This document shows positions 7,443 through 16,828 of a DNA stretch of 64,000 nucleotides, piece by piece. Numbering within the stretch: the first letter of the stretch is position 1; each line of letters starts with the position of its first letter. Below the pieces are notes generated by a model, which was given only the letters and a program-made list of their open reading frames with translations, was not told the DNA's origin and ran no database searches. A program made the position numbers and the translations under genes. Source of the DNA: Nocardia takedensis NBRC 100417 (GTDB lineage Bacteria; Actinomycetota; Actinomycetes; Mycobacteriales; Mycobacteriaceae); contig NZ_BAGG01000060.1 of the NCBI RefSeq assembly GCF_000308695.1, positions 1 to 64,000 on the forward strand, read 5' to 3'.

Positions 7443-8706
7443 GAACGATTCGGGCCATGCGGCCCGCCGGTCCCGGCATCGCCAGCAGCGGGCGCAGCAT
7501 CGGCGCGAGCGCGGTGAGCGCGGAACTCTCCGGCACCACATCGGAGACCACGCCGTCACGCGGGGGCCGGAAGTCCTCGCCGTCGCGCACGAGGGTGAGC
7601 CTGCGGGTGCGCGAATGCGCGGCGGCGGGGCCGACGCCGGAGGAGGTTCCGCTGACCAAGGCCGTGCGACCGCGCGCGCCCTCGGTGCCGCGGCGGGCGC
7701 GGCGCGGGTCCAGGTGGTCGCGCCAGTAACGCCACAGCGTGGCCGCGTAGGAGTCGAAGGCGGGCGGTTCGATGCCGGTGCCGCGCAACTGGGCGCGGGT
7801 GGAATCGGAGATGAACCGCGCCGACGAACCGAGGTGCGGCGCGGCCGCGGCGGGCAGGCCGAGTCGCTCGAACACCAGGTCGCGCAGTGTGGTGACGCCC
7901 GGCAACTGGGTCAACGCGCCGAGGGTGGCGGCGCGGACCGGTAGGACGCCCGCCCCCGTGGGCGCGCCCGCCGCCGTGGCCAGCGCGCGGTAGATCGCCA
8001 CGAAAGGCTGCGGTTCGGGATTGACCAGGTGGAAGGTGCGGCGCAGGAGACCGGGGCGGTGGACCAGAGCCACCACCGCTTCGGCGACGTAGTCGACCGG
8101 CACCACGTTGGTCGCGCCGAGATCGGGCAGCGGGATGGGCAGTTCGGCGGGCAGTCCGGCCAGCGCGCCGACCGCCGAGAAGAAGTGGTACGGACCGTCG
8201 ATGCGATCCATCTCCCCGGTGCGTGAATCCCCGACCACGACGCCCGGTCGGTAGATCCGCCAGCGCGGCGCCCCGGATTCGCGCACCGCCCGTTCGGCGG
8301 CGAAGGTGGCGCGGTGCTGCCGGGAGGTCAGCTTCTGACCGAGGTCGAAATCCTCCTCGAAGAAGGTGCCCGCGTATTCGCCCGCGACCGCGATGGAGGA
8401 CACGTGGTGCAGGAACGCGCCCGTGTTCCGGGCCAGGTCGAGCGCCGCCGCGGTGGCGCTCGCGTCGTCGGACGGGTCGTGCAGGGGGCCGAGATGGATG
8501 AGGTGGTCGACGCGCGGGGCATGGGCGCCGGTCAAGGCGAAGGCCCGCTCGCCGCCGCGCCATCCGGCGGCGAGGGCGTCGAAGTCGGATCTCTCGCGGG
8601 GATGCGTGCCGACGTGCACGATGGCGGCGGGATCGCGATCGAGCAGGCGCTGCACCACGCGCCGCCCCAGGAAGCTCGTTCCGCCCGTCACGATGTAGGA
8701 GACCAT
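7426..8706 (-). CDS. NAD(P)-dependent extended SDR with a truncated second SDR domain
   Basis: The 426-residue protein starts with a Rossmann motif YIVTGGTSFLGRRVVQRLL, followed by a YAGTFFEEDF region and WRIYRPGVVVGDSRTG, the pattern of extended NAD-dependent epimerase/thioester-reductase-like SDRs. In actinobacterial relatives of about 650 residues, a second classical SDR domain follows the DHLDP linker. Here YWRDHLDPRRARR leads into GRTALVSGTSSGVG, a recognisable second Rossmann start, but sequence similarity ends soon after and only about 80 residues remain. The ATG at 8706 has AGGAGGG nearby. The N-terminal domain may still work; the second is a remnant. Substrate unknown. Confidence 0.8.
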   Translation of the reverse strand: MVSYIVTGGTSFLGRRVVQRLLDRDPAAIVHVGTHPRERSDFDALAAGWRGGERAFALTGAHAPRVDHLIHLGPLHDPSDDASATAAALDLARNTGAFLHHVSSIAVAGEYAGTFFEEDFDLGQKLTSRQHRATFAAERAVRESGAPRWRIYRPGVVVGDSRTGEMDRIDGPYHFFSAVGALAGLPAELPIPLPDLGATNVVPVDYVAEAVVALVHRPGLLRRTFHLVNPEPQPFVAIYRALATAAGAPTGAGVLPVRAATLGALTQLPGVTTLRDLVFERLGLPAAAAPHLGSSARFISDSTRAQLRGTGIEPPAFDSYAATLWRYWRDHLDPRRARRGTEGARGRTALVSGTSSGVGPAAAHSRTRRLTLVRDGEDFRPPRDGVVSDVVPESSALTALAPMLRPLLAMPGPAGRMARIVPGLRR

Positions 8707-8982
8707 CGTCCCTCCTGCTGTTTCACTCGAACCGTGTGTCGGCGTGGGTGATCCGGCATGCGGCGGTGAATGCGGCCATCCGAGATTTCGGCACCGCGCG
8801 ACGTGACAGCGGTCGGGGCCGAAAGTAGGAACACCTTCGTCCTGACTTATAGACAACTGTAATGGGCGCGCACGCGCCCGGGCAAATCCACAGGGCCTCG
8901 CTACGCTGTGGGAATGGTCACCGAGGCCCTGCGGAGAACGGTGTGTGTGACAACCGATTTCAGATAAATCGGCGGTGATCGG
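8707..8982. other. Intergenic region with a 10-bp inverted repeat
   Basis: No gene is supported in these 276 bases. A perfect inverted repeat, CAGGGCCTCG (8891-8900) and CGAGGCCCTG (8922-8931), with a 21-base loop lies downstream of the nucleotidase gene and could be a weak terminator. The part nearest 8707 should hold the SDR promoter; ACTTATAGACAACTGTAAT (8843-8861) is a local AT-rich stretch. Confidence 0.45.
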
Positions 8983-10668
8983 TCATTTCTTCTCCACCCG
9001 CGCCTTCGGCGCCCGCACCGTGGGACGGGTGGCCAGGAAGGACTCGAAGGCGTCCAGATCGGTGGGGCCGACCGTCTTGTCGGTGCCCTCGGTGAACACC
9101 GTGAACCCGTCGCCGCCCGCGGCCAGGAAGCTGTTGGTGCTCACCCGGTAGGTGGCCACCGGATTCAACGGTTGCCCGGCCACCCGCACACTGTCGGCGA
9201 CCACCTTGTGTTCGGCGGGCGCGGAATCGACATAGGTGTAGCTCAGTCCGGCCGGGGACAGCACCGTCGGTTTGTTCGGGTCCTTCCACTGCTGTTCGAG
9301 CAGGCGCAGCAATTGCGCGCCGGTCAGCGTCACGGTGACCACCTGGTTGCCGAAGGGCTGCACGGTGAAGATGTCGCCGTAGGTGATCGCCCCCGGTTTC
9401 AGATCCGCGCGCACGCCACCGGGATTCATCAGCGCCGCGCCCGCGGCGGCGGGTTGGGCGGTGACGGTCAGCATCGCCTCCGCGATGACGCTGCCCAGCG
9501 GCGACTCACCCGCCGGATTAGGTTGGCGGGGCAGCGTGTCCGCGGCCGTGCCGACCACCCGCTTCGCGCGCGGGTTCGCCTGCTCGGCGTAGAAATCGAT
9601 GAGCGCCTCGGTGGCGCTGTCGGGCGTGACCTCGCGGGTGACCACCCGGTTGACCGCCGACGCCCGCGCGGGACCGTCGCCGAAGCGCAGCGTGAGATCG
9701 GTGATCAGCCTGCCGTAGGAGGCCGCCTGACTGACCACTTTGCCCTCGATCGTGCAGACGTAGGACTGGTGGGAGTGCGCGGTGAAGATCGCCCGCACGG
9801 CGGGGTCGGCGCCGGTCGCCAACGTCGTGACTTCGGGACTCATGTCCGCGCAGCCGTTGTAGTCGGGGTCGGCCGCGCGCTGCGCGCCGCCGTCGTGGAC
9901 CAGCGCCACGATCGCCTCGGCACCCGCCGCGCGCATCGCGGGCACGGCGGCGTTGATCGCCGCGACCTGATCGCCGAAGGAATAGCCGCGGATGCCCTCG
10001 GGCATCACGATCTGCGCGGTCTCCCTGGTGACGGTGCCGACGACGCCGATCTTGCGTCCGCCGACCCCGAGCATGGTCCACGCCCGCAGGCCGGGCGGCA
10101 GGTGTCCGGTCGTGTCGGTGACGTTGGCCGCGAGATAGGGGAACTTCGCCCCGGTGAACGGCGCGCCGGGCGAGCACCCCTCGGGTGCGCATCCGCCGCC
10201 CTGGATTCGGCTCAATTCGAGCACGCCGTCGTCGAATTCGTGATTGCCGACCGCCGAGGCCGCCACCCCGACCGAATTCAGGAACGAGATGGTCGGCTCG
10301 TCGTGGAACAGCGCCGACACCAGCGGGCTCGCGCCGATGTTGTCACCGCCCGCCACCACCGCGGAGGCGGGGTAGGCGGCCTTCAACCGGGCCAGATGGG
10401 TGGCCAGGTAGGCCGCGCCGCCCGCGTCGTGGCCCGCGATCCGGCCTGCCGAACCCTGTGGCGGTTCGAGATTGCCGTGCAGGTCGTTGAAGCCGAACAG
10501 GTGGATCTCGTCGGGGCGGGACTCGAGCAGGTCGTCGGTGGACACGAGGGGAACGTCGGCCGAACTCGCGGTCGGCGCGGCGGGATCGCTGCCTGCGGAG
10601 CAACCCGCGAGCAGTGTGAGAGTGAGGAATCCGAGGAAGATGCGGGCGATGGGGCGACTCGCGCTCAT
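8983..10668 (-). CDS. Lipoprotein 5'-nucleotidase / metallophosphoesterase
   Basis: This 561-residue enzyme hydrolyses nucleotide phosphates outside the membrane. The signal peptide ends in a lipobox (TLLAGC), so the mature protein is lipid-anchored. The N-terminal calcineurin-like domain shows FGFNDLHGNLEP, VAGGDNIGASP, VGNHEFDDG and THSHQ-type metal ligands (AHSHQSYVC). The C-terminal 5'-nucleotidase domain has NPGGVRADL and VTVTLTGAQLLRLLEQQW. Length and order fit the UshA/NT5E family. The start ATG at 10666-10668 opens the signal peptide. It is separated from the MspA gene by a strong hairpin. Confidence 0.92.
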   Translation of the reverse strand: MSASRPIARIFLGFLTLTLLAGCSAGSDPAAPTASSADVPLVSTDDLLESRPDEIHLFGFNDLHGNLEPPQGSAGRIAGHDAGGAAYLATHLARLKAAYPASAVVAGGDNIGASPLVSALFHDEPTISFLNSVGVAASAVGNHEFDDGVLELSRIQGGGCAPEGCSPGAPFTGAKFPYLAANVTDTTGHLPPGLRAWTMLGVGGRKIGVVGTVTRETAQIVMPEGIRGYSFGDQVAAINAAVPAMRAAGAEAIVALVHDGGAQRAADPDYNGCADMSPEVTTLATGADPAVRAIFTAHSHQSYVCTIEGKVVSQAASYGRLITDLTLRFGDGPARASAVNRVVTREVTPDSATEALIDFYAEQANPRAKRVVGTAADTLPRQPNPAGESPLGSVIAEAMLTVTAQPAAAGAALMNPGGVRADLKPGAITYGDIFTVQPFGNQVVTVTLTGAQLLRLLEQQWKDPNKPTVLSPAGLSYTYVDSAPAEHKVVADSVRVAGQPLNPVATYRVSTNSFLAAGGDGFTVFTEGTDKTVGPTDLDAFESFLATRPTVRAPKARVEKK

Positions 10669-10717
10669 GGCACCGACTTTCCCATGTCCGGCGGCCGCGC
10701 GCAGCACCGATCGGCGC

Positions 10718-10767
10718 GCCGCCCGCCCACTCGGTTCCGCTGCGGTGGAACCGGGTGGGCGGGCGGC
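10718..10767 (-). terminator. GC-rich hairpin terminator after the MspA porin gene
   Basis: Arms 10718-10738 and 10747-10767 pair over 21 bases with a single mismatch around the loop GCTGCGGT. The hairpin begins four bases after the MspA stop, on its downstream side. There is no T-tract, as is common for actinobacterial terminators. Confidence 0.8.
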
Positions 10768-10770
10768 GAC

Positions 10771-11418
10771 TCAGATCGACCAGGTCCGCCCGTAGGTGAT
10801 GACGGTGTCGCCGTTGGCGCTGACGATCCGGACGAACGGACGGATGTTGGTCGGTCCGAACACGCCGGTCACCGTGCCGTGGAAACCCGCCATCCGGATG
10901 AATCCCGAGGTGCCGGAGATATCGCCCGCGGCGCACTCGAAACTCTGGATGCCGGGGCCGAAGCCCACCTCGAGTTCCACGCCCGCCTTGGGGATCAGCG
11001 AGTCGATCTCGAGCAGGCCGCCGTCGGCGCCGCCGAGGTCGACCCCGAGTCCCGGTGTGGAGTACTGGAAACGCAGTCGCCCGGTGACCGTGGCCGGGTA
11101 GCCGACCTGGTAGCCCAGGGTGATGCGGCCGTGCCAGTTCTCGGCGTCGGGGCCGGTGACCTGGAAGGCCGCCGCGCCGTCGTGGAACCATTCGCGGGTC
11201 AGCGGATTACCGTCCAGGGGCGGCACGAAGTCGATCCGGGTGTCGGCCTGCACGGCCTCGACGGTGCGTCCCGCGCTGTCGAGGATGACGGTGCTGGAGT
11301 CGACGCCCGCCGCGGCGGGTCCGGCGCTCAGGACCGGGCCGCAGACCAGGACGGCGGTCGCGGCGACGATCCGTACGCTCCGCGCGCCACGCGCGCGGAG
11401 CCGATGGGTAGCCCTCAT
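10771..11418 (-). CDS. MspA-family outer-membrane porin
   Basis: The 215-residue precursor has a signal peptide ending GPAAAG followed by VDSSTVILDSAGRTVEAVQAD, then alternating beta-strand stretches (GRITLGYQVGYPATVTGRLRF, GIQSFECAAGDISGT, VRIVSANGDTVITYGRTW). These match the MspA porin family of mycobacteria and the NfpA/NfpB channels of Nocardia, which form pores through the mycolate outer membrane. The ATG at 11418 is used because the signal peptide begins there. It is monocistronic with its own terminator. The protein may form homo- or hetero-oligomers; no partner gene is adjacent. Confidence 0.9.
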   Translation of the reverse strand: MRATHRLRARGARSVRIVAATAVLVCGPVLSAGPAAAGVDSSTVILDSAGRTVEAVQADTRIDFVPPLDGNPLTREWFHDGAAAFQVTGPDAENWHGRITLGYQVGYPATVTGRLRFQYSTPGLGVDLGGADGGLLEIDSLIPKAGVELEVGFGPGIQSFECAAGDISGTSGFIRMAGFHGTVTGVFGPTNIRPFVRIVSANGDTVITYGRTWSI

Positions 11419-11656
11419 CAGGTGTTCTCTCTGTATGTCGGCACGCGCGCCCGCAAGTGGACGTGGTGCGCGCAGGTGTGGCGGTGGTGATGTGTCCCGC
11501 AGTCCTACCAGTCGCGGCGTGCGCGGCGGGTTACCGAGGTGTTGCGGGGCGGCGAATTCGAGTGCGCGGAAGGGGACGAGGTGTCCGATTCGCGGTGGTC
11601 CGCGGGACCGGAACCGGCCCGTGGCGGGGGTGGGTTTCTCGTGGCAGGATGTCGCG

Positions 11657-12220
11657 GTGCGTATCGAGCAGACCGAGCTCGCCGATGTTCTCGAGCTGAT
11701 TCCTCGGCCTTTCCACGACGACCGCGGCCTGTTCACCCGGACCTTCGACGCGGAGATCTTCGACGAGCACGTCGGCGTGCCCGGGGCGAGCGCGGCCTTC
11801 GTGCAGGATTCGCAGTCCCGCTCGGCGCGCGGGGTGATCCGCGGGATGCACGGGCGCTCGGGGCGCGGCGAGGCCAAACTCGTGCGCTGCGCCCACGGTG
11901 CGATCCACGACGTGCTGGTCGACATCCGTCCCGGCTCCCCGACGTTCGGCCGCACCCAGGCGTTCCGACTCGACGACGTCGACTTCCGCCACCTGTTCGT
12001 GCCGCCGGGATTCCTGCACGGGTTCCAGGCGCTCACCGCGACCGCCGACGTGTGCTACCGGATCGATCGGCCGCACGATCCCGCCGAGGATGTGGCCGTG
12101 GCCCACGACGATCCCGATCTCGCCCTGGAATGGCCGCTGCCGGTGAGTGCGATCTCCGCGCGCGACGCCGCCGCCGGGAGCTGGGAGCAACTGCTGCGCA
12201 CCGTCTGGCAGGGACGCTGA
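11657..12220 (+). CDS. rmlC: dTDP-4-dehydrorhamnose 3,5-epimerase family protein
   Basis: The 187-residue cupin enzyme epimerises dTDP-4-keto-6-deoxyglucose at C3 and C5 for dTDP-L-rhamnose, needed for the actinobacterial cell-wall linker or for glycans. Visible family elements are DDRGLFTRTFDAEIFDE, SARGVIRGMHGRSGRGEAKLV (catalytic histidine and the following lysine), AIHDVLVDIRPGSPTFGR and FVPPGFLHGFQAL. The GTG at 11657 starts the conserved domain almost at once. Other rhamnose genes are absent here, and a glycosyl-1-phosphate transferase gene follows, so a polysaccharide role is possible. It might be an epimerase for a related deoxysugar. Confidence 0.82.
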   Translation: MRIEQTELADVLELIPRPFHDDRGLFTRTFDAEIFDEHVGVPGASAAFVQDSQSRSARGVIRGMHGRSGRGEAKLVRCAHGAIHDVLVDIRPGSPTFGRTQAFRLDDVDFRHLFVPPGFLHGFQALTATADVCYRIDRPHDPAEDVAVAHDDPDLALEWPLPVSAISARDAAAGSWEQLLRTVWQGR

Positions 12221-12532
12221 AGTCTCGCGCCATCCGTGCCGCTCCCCCTCCGGAGTCTCCGCTGGGCGGTGGCCGCCCGTCTCGACGTCGTCGCCGAGAA
12301 GGCCGACGTTACACCGGTCGCGCACCGGGGGAGGACCCGACAGCCACCCCCGGGCAAATCCGTGTAATACTCTGTGGCCCTTGTCATCAGATGTGTGGAT
12401 CGTGATGTTCTCTGTAACAATCGTCTCGTGGATGCCGAATGACCGAGCACCCAGGGTGATCATTTCGTGCCGGGGGGACCGATCGACGGGGATCGGGGGC
12501 GACATTTCTCTCCCAGGGGGAGGTACGTATTC
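12221..12532. other. Promoter-bearing intergenic region before the sugar transferase
   Basis: This gap of 312 bases has no supported gene. Its second half is AT-richer (around 12360-12440, with TAATACTCTGTGG and GTTCTCTGTAACAATCG) and ends in the AGGGGGAGG ribosome site of the next gene, so it probably holds that gene's promoter and a long leader. No clear palindrome was found. Confidence 0.4.
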
Positions 12533-14050
12533 ATGAGCCACGAGCTCACCGACGGCGACGAGAGCGCGCCGTTCGCGGTCCCGCCCGCGCTCGCGCCGCG
12601 CACCACCCGTGAACGGTGGCAGGCCGAATTCGGCAAGCGCTTGGAGGCAACGGATTTCGTCGTCGTCACCGTCGCGGTCGGATTGGCCCAGGTGATCCGC
12701 TTCGGCGGCCCCGCCGCGCCGCCGCTGGCCTGGTCACTGCCCTACGAGGTCGGCTACACCGTGGTCTCGGCGCTGCTGGTGGTGGCCTGGATGACCTTGC
12801 TGCTGGTCGGCAGCACGCGCTCGCCGCAGGTGATCGGCGTCGGCACCGAGGAGTACCGCCGCCTGGTCTCGGCGACGCTGCGCCTGTTCGGCGCGCTGGC
12901 CATCATCGCGTTGATCTTCCAGATCGAGTTCGCCAGAGGGTATCTGGCGATCGCCCTGCCGCTGGGTCTGCTGGGCCTGATGGTCAGCCGGTTCGGGTGG
13001 CGGATGCACGCCAGGTCGCGGCGACGCATCCGCGACGACTACCTGACCGATGTCCTGGTGGTCGGCCCGCCCGAAGCCGCCCAGGCGATGGCCACCGCGT
13101 TCTCCGACGACCCGAACTCCGGCTACCGCGTCGTGGGCGTGTGCATGCCGGAGGGCATCGCGGGCACCGTGCGCCGGGGCGTGCACGCTTCGGGACGGGC
13201 CGTATCCCTGTTCGGTGACGACCGCTCGGTGCTGGAGGCGGTGCGCCGCAGCGGCGCCGACACCGTCGCGGTGAGCGCCACCGACTACCTCGGTCCCGTC
13301 GAACTGCGCCGCATGGCCTGGGAACTGGACCCGCTCGGCGTCGACCTGATCGTCGCGCCGGGTGTCGTCGACATCTCCGGAACCCGCCTGACCAACCGCC
13401 TGGTGGCGGGCATGCCGATGTTGCACATCGCCAAACCGCGGTACGACCGCGCCACCTCCACCGGCAAGGCGGTCTTCGACGTGTGCTTCGCGCTGGCCGT
13501 CCTGCTGGCCATCGCCCCGGTGCTGGTCCTGATCGCGATCGCGGTCAAGCTGACCAGTCCCGGCCCCGTCTTCTACCTGTCCGAACGCATCGGCATCGAC
13601 GGCAAGCCGTTCCGGATGATCAAGTTCCGCAGCATGTACCGCGACGCCGACCGGCAGGCGGCCGCGCTCATCGAGCGCAGCGGCGTCACCCCGGTCTTCT
13701 TCAAGATGAAGGACGATCCGCGGGTCACCCCGGTCGGCCGGGTCATCCGCAAGTTCAGCCTCGACGAACTCCCGCAGTTCCTCAACGTGCTGCGCGGGGA
13801 CATGTCGGTGGTCGGCCCGCGCCCGCAGGTGCAGCGCGAAGTCGACTCCTACGACGGCGACATGCGCCGCCGCCTGCTGGTCAAGCCCGGTGTGACGGGC
13901 CTGTGGCAGGTCAGCGGACGCTCGGACCTGTCGGTGGAGGATTCGGTGCGGTTGGACCTGTCCTACGTCGAGAACTGGTCGATGGTGCTGGATCTGCTGT
14001 TGATCGCCAAGACCATCGGCGCGGTGGCCCGCGGGGAAGGGGCCTACTGA
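12533..14050 (+). CDS. Exopolysaccharide polyprenyl-phosphate sugar transferase (WcaJ/CpsA type)
   Basis: This 505-residue membrane enzyme transfers a sugar-1-phosphate to undecaprenyl or decaprenyl phosphate, the first step of a surface polysaccharide. The N-terminal half has about four hydrophobic spans (for example VVTVAVGLAQVIRF, VSALLVVAWMTLLLVG), then a nucleotide-binding-like CoA-binding domain (LVVGPPEAAQAMATAF). The C-terminal catalytic domain has a fifth span (VCFALAVLLAIAPVLVLIAI), KFRSMYRDAD, KFSLDELPQFLNVLRGDMSVVGPRP and KPGVTGLWQVSGRS. The ATG at 12533 follows AGGGGGAGG. It follows rmlC on the same strand, hinting at a polysaccharide pathway. Confidence 0.92.
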   Translation: MSHELTDGDESAPFAVPPALAPRTTRERWQAEFGKRLEATDFVVVTVAVGLAQVIRFGGPAAPPLAWSLPYEVGYTVVSALLVVAWMTLLLVGSTRSPQVIGVGTEEYRRLVSATLRLFGALAIIALIFQIEFARGYLAIALPLGLLGLMVSRFGWRMHARSRRRIRDDYLTDVLVVGPPEAAQAMATAFSDDPNSGYRVVGVCMPEGIAGTVRRGVHASGRAVSLFGDDRSVLEAVRRSGADTVAVSATDYLGPVELRRMAWELDPLGVDLIVAPGVVDISGTRLTNRLVAGMPMLHIAKPRYDRATSTGKAVFDVCFALAVLLAIAPVLVLIAIAVKLTSPGPVFYLSERIGIDGKPFRMIKFRSMYRDADRQAAALIERSGVTPVFFKMKDDPRVTPVGRVIRKFSLDELPQFLNVLRGDMSVVGPRPQVQREVDSYDGDMRRRLLVKPGVTGLWQVSGRSDLSVEDSVRLDLSYVENWSMVLDLLLIAKTIGAVARGEGAY

Positions 14051-14081
14051 CCACCGCGCCCGAGGTCTCGGATGCGGCGGA

Positions 14082-16013
14082 TCAGCGCCGGTCGTAGACG
14101 CTCGCGTCGTCGAGCAGCGCGGCCCGCAGCATCGATTCCGGCACGCCCAACGCCTCGACCAGCGTCAGGGCCTGCGGGCGCAGTCGGTCCACCAGTTCGT
14201 TGACCCCGCGCCGCACGGCCTTGGCCCGCTCCACCGACATGAACCGGTGCATGATGAACCAGGCCGAGTTCTCCTCGAGCATCGAGTAGACGAACAGGTC
14301 GCACACATCGCTGGCCAGCGCGCGCGCCTCGGGGTCCTCGATATCGCCGATGCCGTCGATGAACGCCTCGAGCACCAGACGGTCGATATGCGCGGAACCG
14401 GCGGCCAGGATGTGGTCCTGGGCGTTGTTGAACGCCTCGAACGGGCCGGTCTCCTGGGCGCGGGCGCGCAGGCGGTGCGCTGCGGTGCGGGTCAGGTAGT
14501 CCTCGCGGTCGGCGAACAACTGCAACTGCACCGACCGGCGCGACAGGTCGCCCTCGTCCACCGATTCGTCGCCCCGGTCGCGCATGGTCTGGATCATCTG
14601 GCGCACGCCCGAGCGTTTGCGGACCACGTCACCGGCCATGGTGGCGGCGAAGCGGACCCAGCCCAGCGCGTCGAGGTCGCGGACCTCGTCGGCGTAGGCG
14701 GTCAGCAACTCCTTGGCGACCAACTGGGTCAGCACCACGTTGTCACCTTCGAAGGTGGTGAACACGTCGGTGTCGGCCTTGAGGGTGACCAGGCGGTTCT
14801 CGGTCAGATAGCCCGCGCCGCCGCACGCCTCGCGGCACTCCTGGATGGCCCGGGTGGCGAAACGTGTCTGAGCCACCTTGAGACCGGCCGCCCGCTTCTC
14901 CAACGCGCGCTGGGCCTCGGGATCGAGATTCTGGCCGGTCTGGATCAGGTGCATCCGGCGGACCAGGTCGTTCTGCGCGAAGGCCAGGGCGAAGGACCGC
15001 GCGACCAACGGCAGCAGCCTGCGCTGATGGCTGCGGTAGTCCAGCAGCACGGTCTCCTCGCCGGTGTCCGGGTCCGAGAACTGCCTGCGCTTCAGCGCGT
15101 AGCGCACCGCGATGCTCAGCCCGACCCGCGCGCCCGCCGCCGCCGCGCCGCCGACGCTGACGCGCCCGCGCACCAGGGTGCCGAGGGTGACGAAGAACCG
15201 CCTGCTCGGATTCTCGATCTCGGAGGTGTAGGCGCCGTCGGGTTCGACGTCGGCGTAGCGGTTGAGCAGGTTCTCGCGCGGGATGCGGACCTGGTCGAAA
15301 CTGATGCGCCCGTTGTCGACGCCGAGCAGTCCGCCTTTGAGGCCGTCGTCGGAGGTGGTGACGCCGGGCAGGTCCGAGCCCTGTTCGTCGCGGATCGGGA
15401 CCAGCAGGCAGTGCACGCCCCGGTTCTCCCCGCCGGTGATCAACTGGGCGAAGACCGCCGCCATCCGGGCGTGCTCGGCCGCGCCGCCGATGTAGTCCTT
15501 GCGCGCCGAGGGCGTCGGGGAGTGGATGACGAATTCCTCGGTGGCCGGATCGTAGGTCGCGGTCGTCTCGACGTTGGCGACGTCGCTGCCGTGCCCGGAT
15601 TCGGTCATCGCGAAACAGCCGAGTAGGTCCAGGCTGATCAGTTGTCTGATGTAGTCGCGGTGGCGTTCGGTGCCGAGATTCTCCACGGCTCCGCCGAACA
15701 GCCCCCACTGCACACCGGCCTTCACCCACAGCGACAGGTCGGCGTAGGCGAGCATCTCGAGTCCGGTGACGGCGGCGCCCGGTTCGCCGGTGCCCCCGTT
15801 CTCCCGGCGGAAACCGCGTTCGGGATAGCCCATCGCCGCGATCTCGCGCATCTGGTTCAGCACCCGGGCGCGGGCGGCCTTGTAGTCCAGGGCGGGATCG
15901 CCGGTGAACTGCTCACCCGCGAGTTGGGTGCGGGCCTGCTCGCGCACGTCGCGCCAGGGGCCGTCGAGTGCCGCACGAAGGTGTTCTGCCGTCGATGAGC
16001 TGCCGGTATCCAT
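14082..16013 (-). CDS. Acyl-CoA oxidase / acyl-CoA dehydrogenase family protein
   Basis: The 643-residue flavoenzyme matches the acyl-CoA oxidase branch rather than the 380-residue dehydrogenases. Visible elements are FAMTESGHGSDVANVETTATYD (acyl-CoA and FAD contact), DNGRISFDQVRIPRENLL, CREACGGAGYLTENRL and the catalytic-region FTTFEGDNVVLTQLVAKELL. It performs the first oxidation in fatty-acid beta-oxidation, passing electrons to oxygen or a flavoprotein. The ATG at 16011-16013 is chosen by homology; codons upstream to 16136 are unlike the family. It is divergent from the TetR-ABC operon, and the twin palindromes lie between them. Confidence 0.88.
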   Translation of the reverse strand: MDTGSSSTAEHLRAALDGPWRDVREQARTQLAGEQFTGDPALDYKAARARVLNQMREIAAMGYPERGFRRENGGTGEPGAAVTGLEMLAYADLSLWVKAGVQWGLFGGAVENLGTERHRDYIRQLISLDLLGCFAMTESGHGSDVANVETTATYDPATEEFVIHSPTPSARKDYIGGAAEHARMAAVFAQLITGGENRGVHCLLVPIRDEQGSDLPGVTTSDDGLKGGLLGVDNGRISFDQVRIPRENLLNRYADVEPDGAYTSEIENPSRRFFVTLGTLVRGRVSVGGAAAAGARVGLSIAVRYALKRRQFSDPDTGEETVLLDYRSHQRRLLPLVARSFALAFAQNDLVRRMHLIQTGQNLDPEAQRALEKRAAGLKVAQTRFATRAIQECREACGGAGYLTENRLVTLKADTDVFTTFEGDNVVLTQLVAKELLTAYADEVRDLDALGWVRFAATMAGDVVRKRSGVRQMIQTMRDRGDESVDEGDLSRRSVQLQLFADREDYLTRTAAHRLRARAQETGPFEAFNNAQDHILAAGSAHIDRLVLEAFIDGIGDIEDPEARALASDVCDLFVYSMLEENSAWFIMHRFMSVERAKAVRRGVNELVDRLRPQALTLVEALGVPESMLRAALLDDASVYDRR

Positions 16014-16109
16014 ACCCCGACGATAGCCCCGTGCGCGCGGGGCAAACCGTGAGCGCGGCAACTGTGACGTAAGGCCGGCTCCCGCGCCACGGGCCTCTTG
16101 CCCCGATGC

Positions 16110-16144
16110 TGAACACGTGTTTAACATATTGAACATGCGTTCAA
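16110..16144. promoter_or_regulatory. Twin TGAACA...GTT(t/c)AA operators between acyl-CoA oxidase and the TetR-ABC operon
   Basis: TGAACACGTGTTTAA (16110-16124) and TGAACATGCGTTCAA (16130-16144) are two copies of one dyad, TGAACAnnnGTTnAA, spaced 20 bp centre to centre (two helical turns). They lie 25 bases before the TetR start. The arrangement suggests cooperative binding by two TetR dimers and autoregulation. Confidence 0.78.
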
Positions 16145-16168
16145 ACCCCCTTCCGCCGGGCGGCTGAG

Positions 16169-16828
16169 ATGGCCGCCCCCGATCCCGCCGACCTCAGCAC
16201 CGCCGCCCGCATCCGCGACGCGGCGATCGATGTCTTCGGCGAACACGGCTTCCGGATCGGGGTGCGCGCCATCGCCGCCGCGGCGGGCGTATCGCCGGGC
16301 TTGGTCAACCACCACTTCGGCTCCAAGGACGGCCTGCGGGCGGCCTGCGACGAACGCGTGCTCGAGATCATCAGGATCGAGAAGAGCAAGGCGATCAGCA
16401 CGCCCGGCCCCGCGGGCATGCTCGACGCGCTCGCCGAGATCGAGGTCTACGCGCCGGTCGTGGCCTATGTACTGCGCAGCTTCCAGGCCGGCGGCACGCT
16501 GGCCGCCGCACTGCTCGAGCACATGATCGATGACGCCGAGAATTACATGCAGGACGCGGTGGCCGCGGGCACGCTCAAACCGAGCCGCGACCCCGCCGCG
16601 CGCGCCCGCTACATCGTGTTGTGCCACGTCGGGGCCATGAACCTGTTCATCCAACTACGCGCACCGGGGGCCGGGAAGCTCGATCACCGCGCGGTGATCC
16701 GCGAATTGGCCGAGGTGACCACCTTCCCGGCGCTCGAACTCTATACCCAGGGCATGTTGACGGACTCGTCACTGCTCGACGCCTTCCTCGAGGAGAAGAA
16801 ATGGCCGAAGCAACCACCGACCCCGTGA
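16169..16828 (+). CDS. TetR repressor of the adjacent ABC drug exporter (Rv1219c-like)
   Basis: The 219-residue protein has a TetR helix-turn-helix ([18 protein letters not shown], then [28 protein letters not shown]) and a C-terminal ligand domain. Its place before an ABC ATPase of 311 residues and a permease of 544 residues, with overlaps, matches M. tuberculosis Rv1219c-Rv1218c-Rv1217c, where Rv1219c represses the efflux pump. The ABC ATPase starts 28 bases before this gene's stop, so the products are co-translated. The twin palindromes upstream are its likely operator. The inducing drug is unknown. Confidence 0.9.
   Translation: MAAPDPADLSTAARIRDAAIDVFGEHGFRIGVRAIAAAAGVSPGLVNHHFGSKDGLRAACDERVLEIIRIEKSKAISTPGPAGMLDALAEIEVYAPVVAYVLRSFQAGGTLAAALLEHMIDDAENYMQDAVAAGTLKPSRDPAARARYIVLCHVGAMNLFIQLRAPGAGKLDHRAVIRELAEVTTFPALELYTQGMLTDSSLLDAFLEEKKWPKQPPTP

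Noticed and set aside
10718-10767. Possible IS end at the long inverted repeat
   Set aside because: The 21-bp hairpin follows a gene stop closely and lacks a transposase; a terminator fits better.
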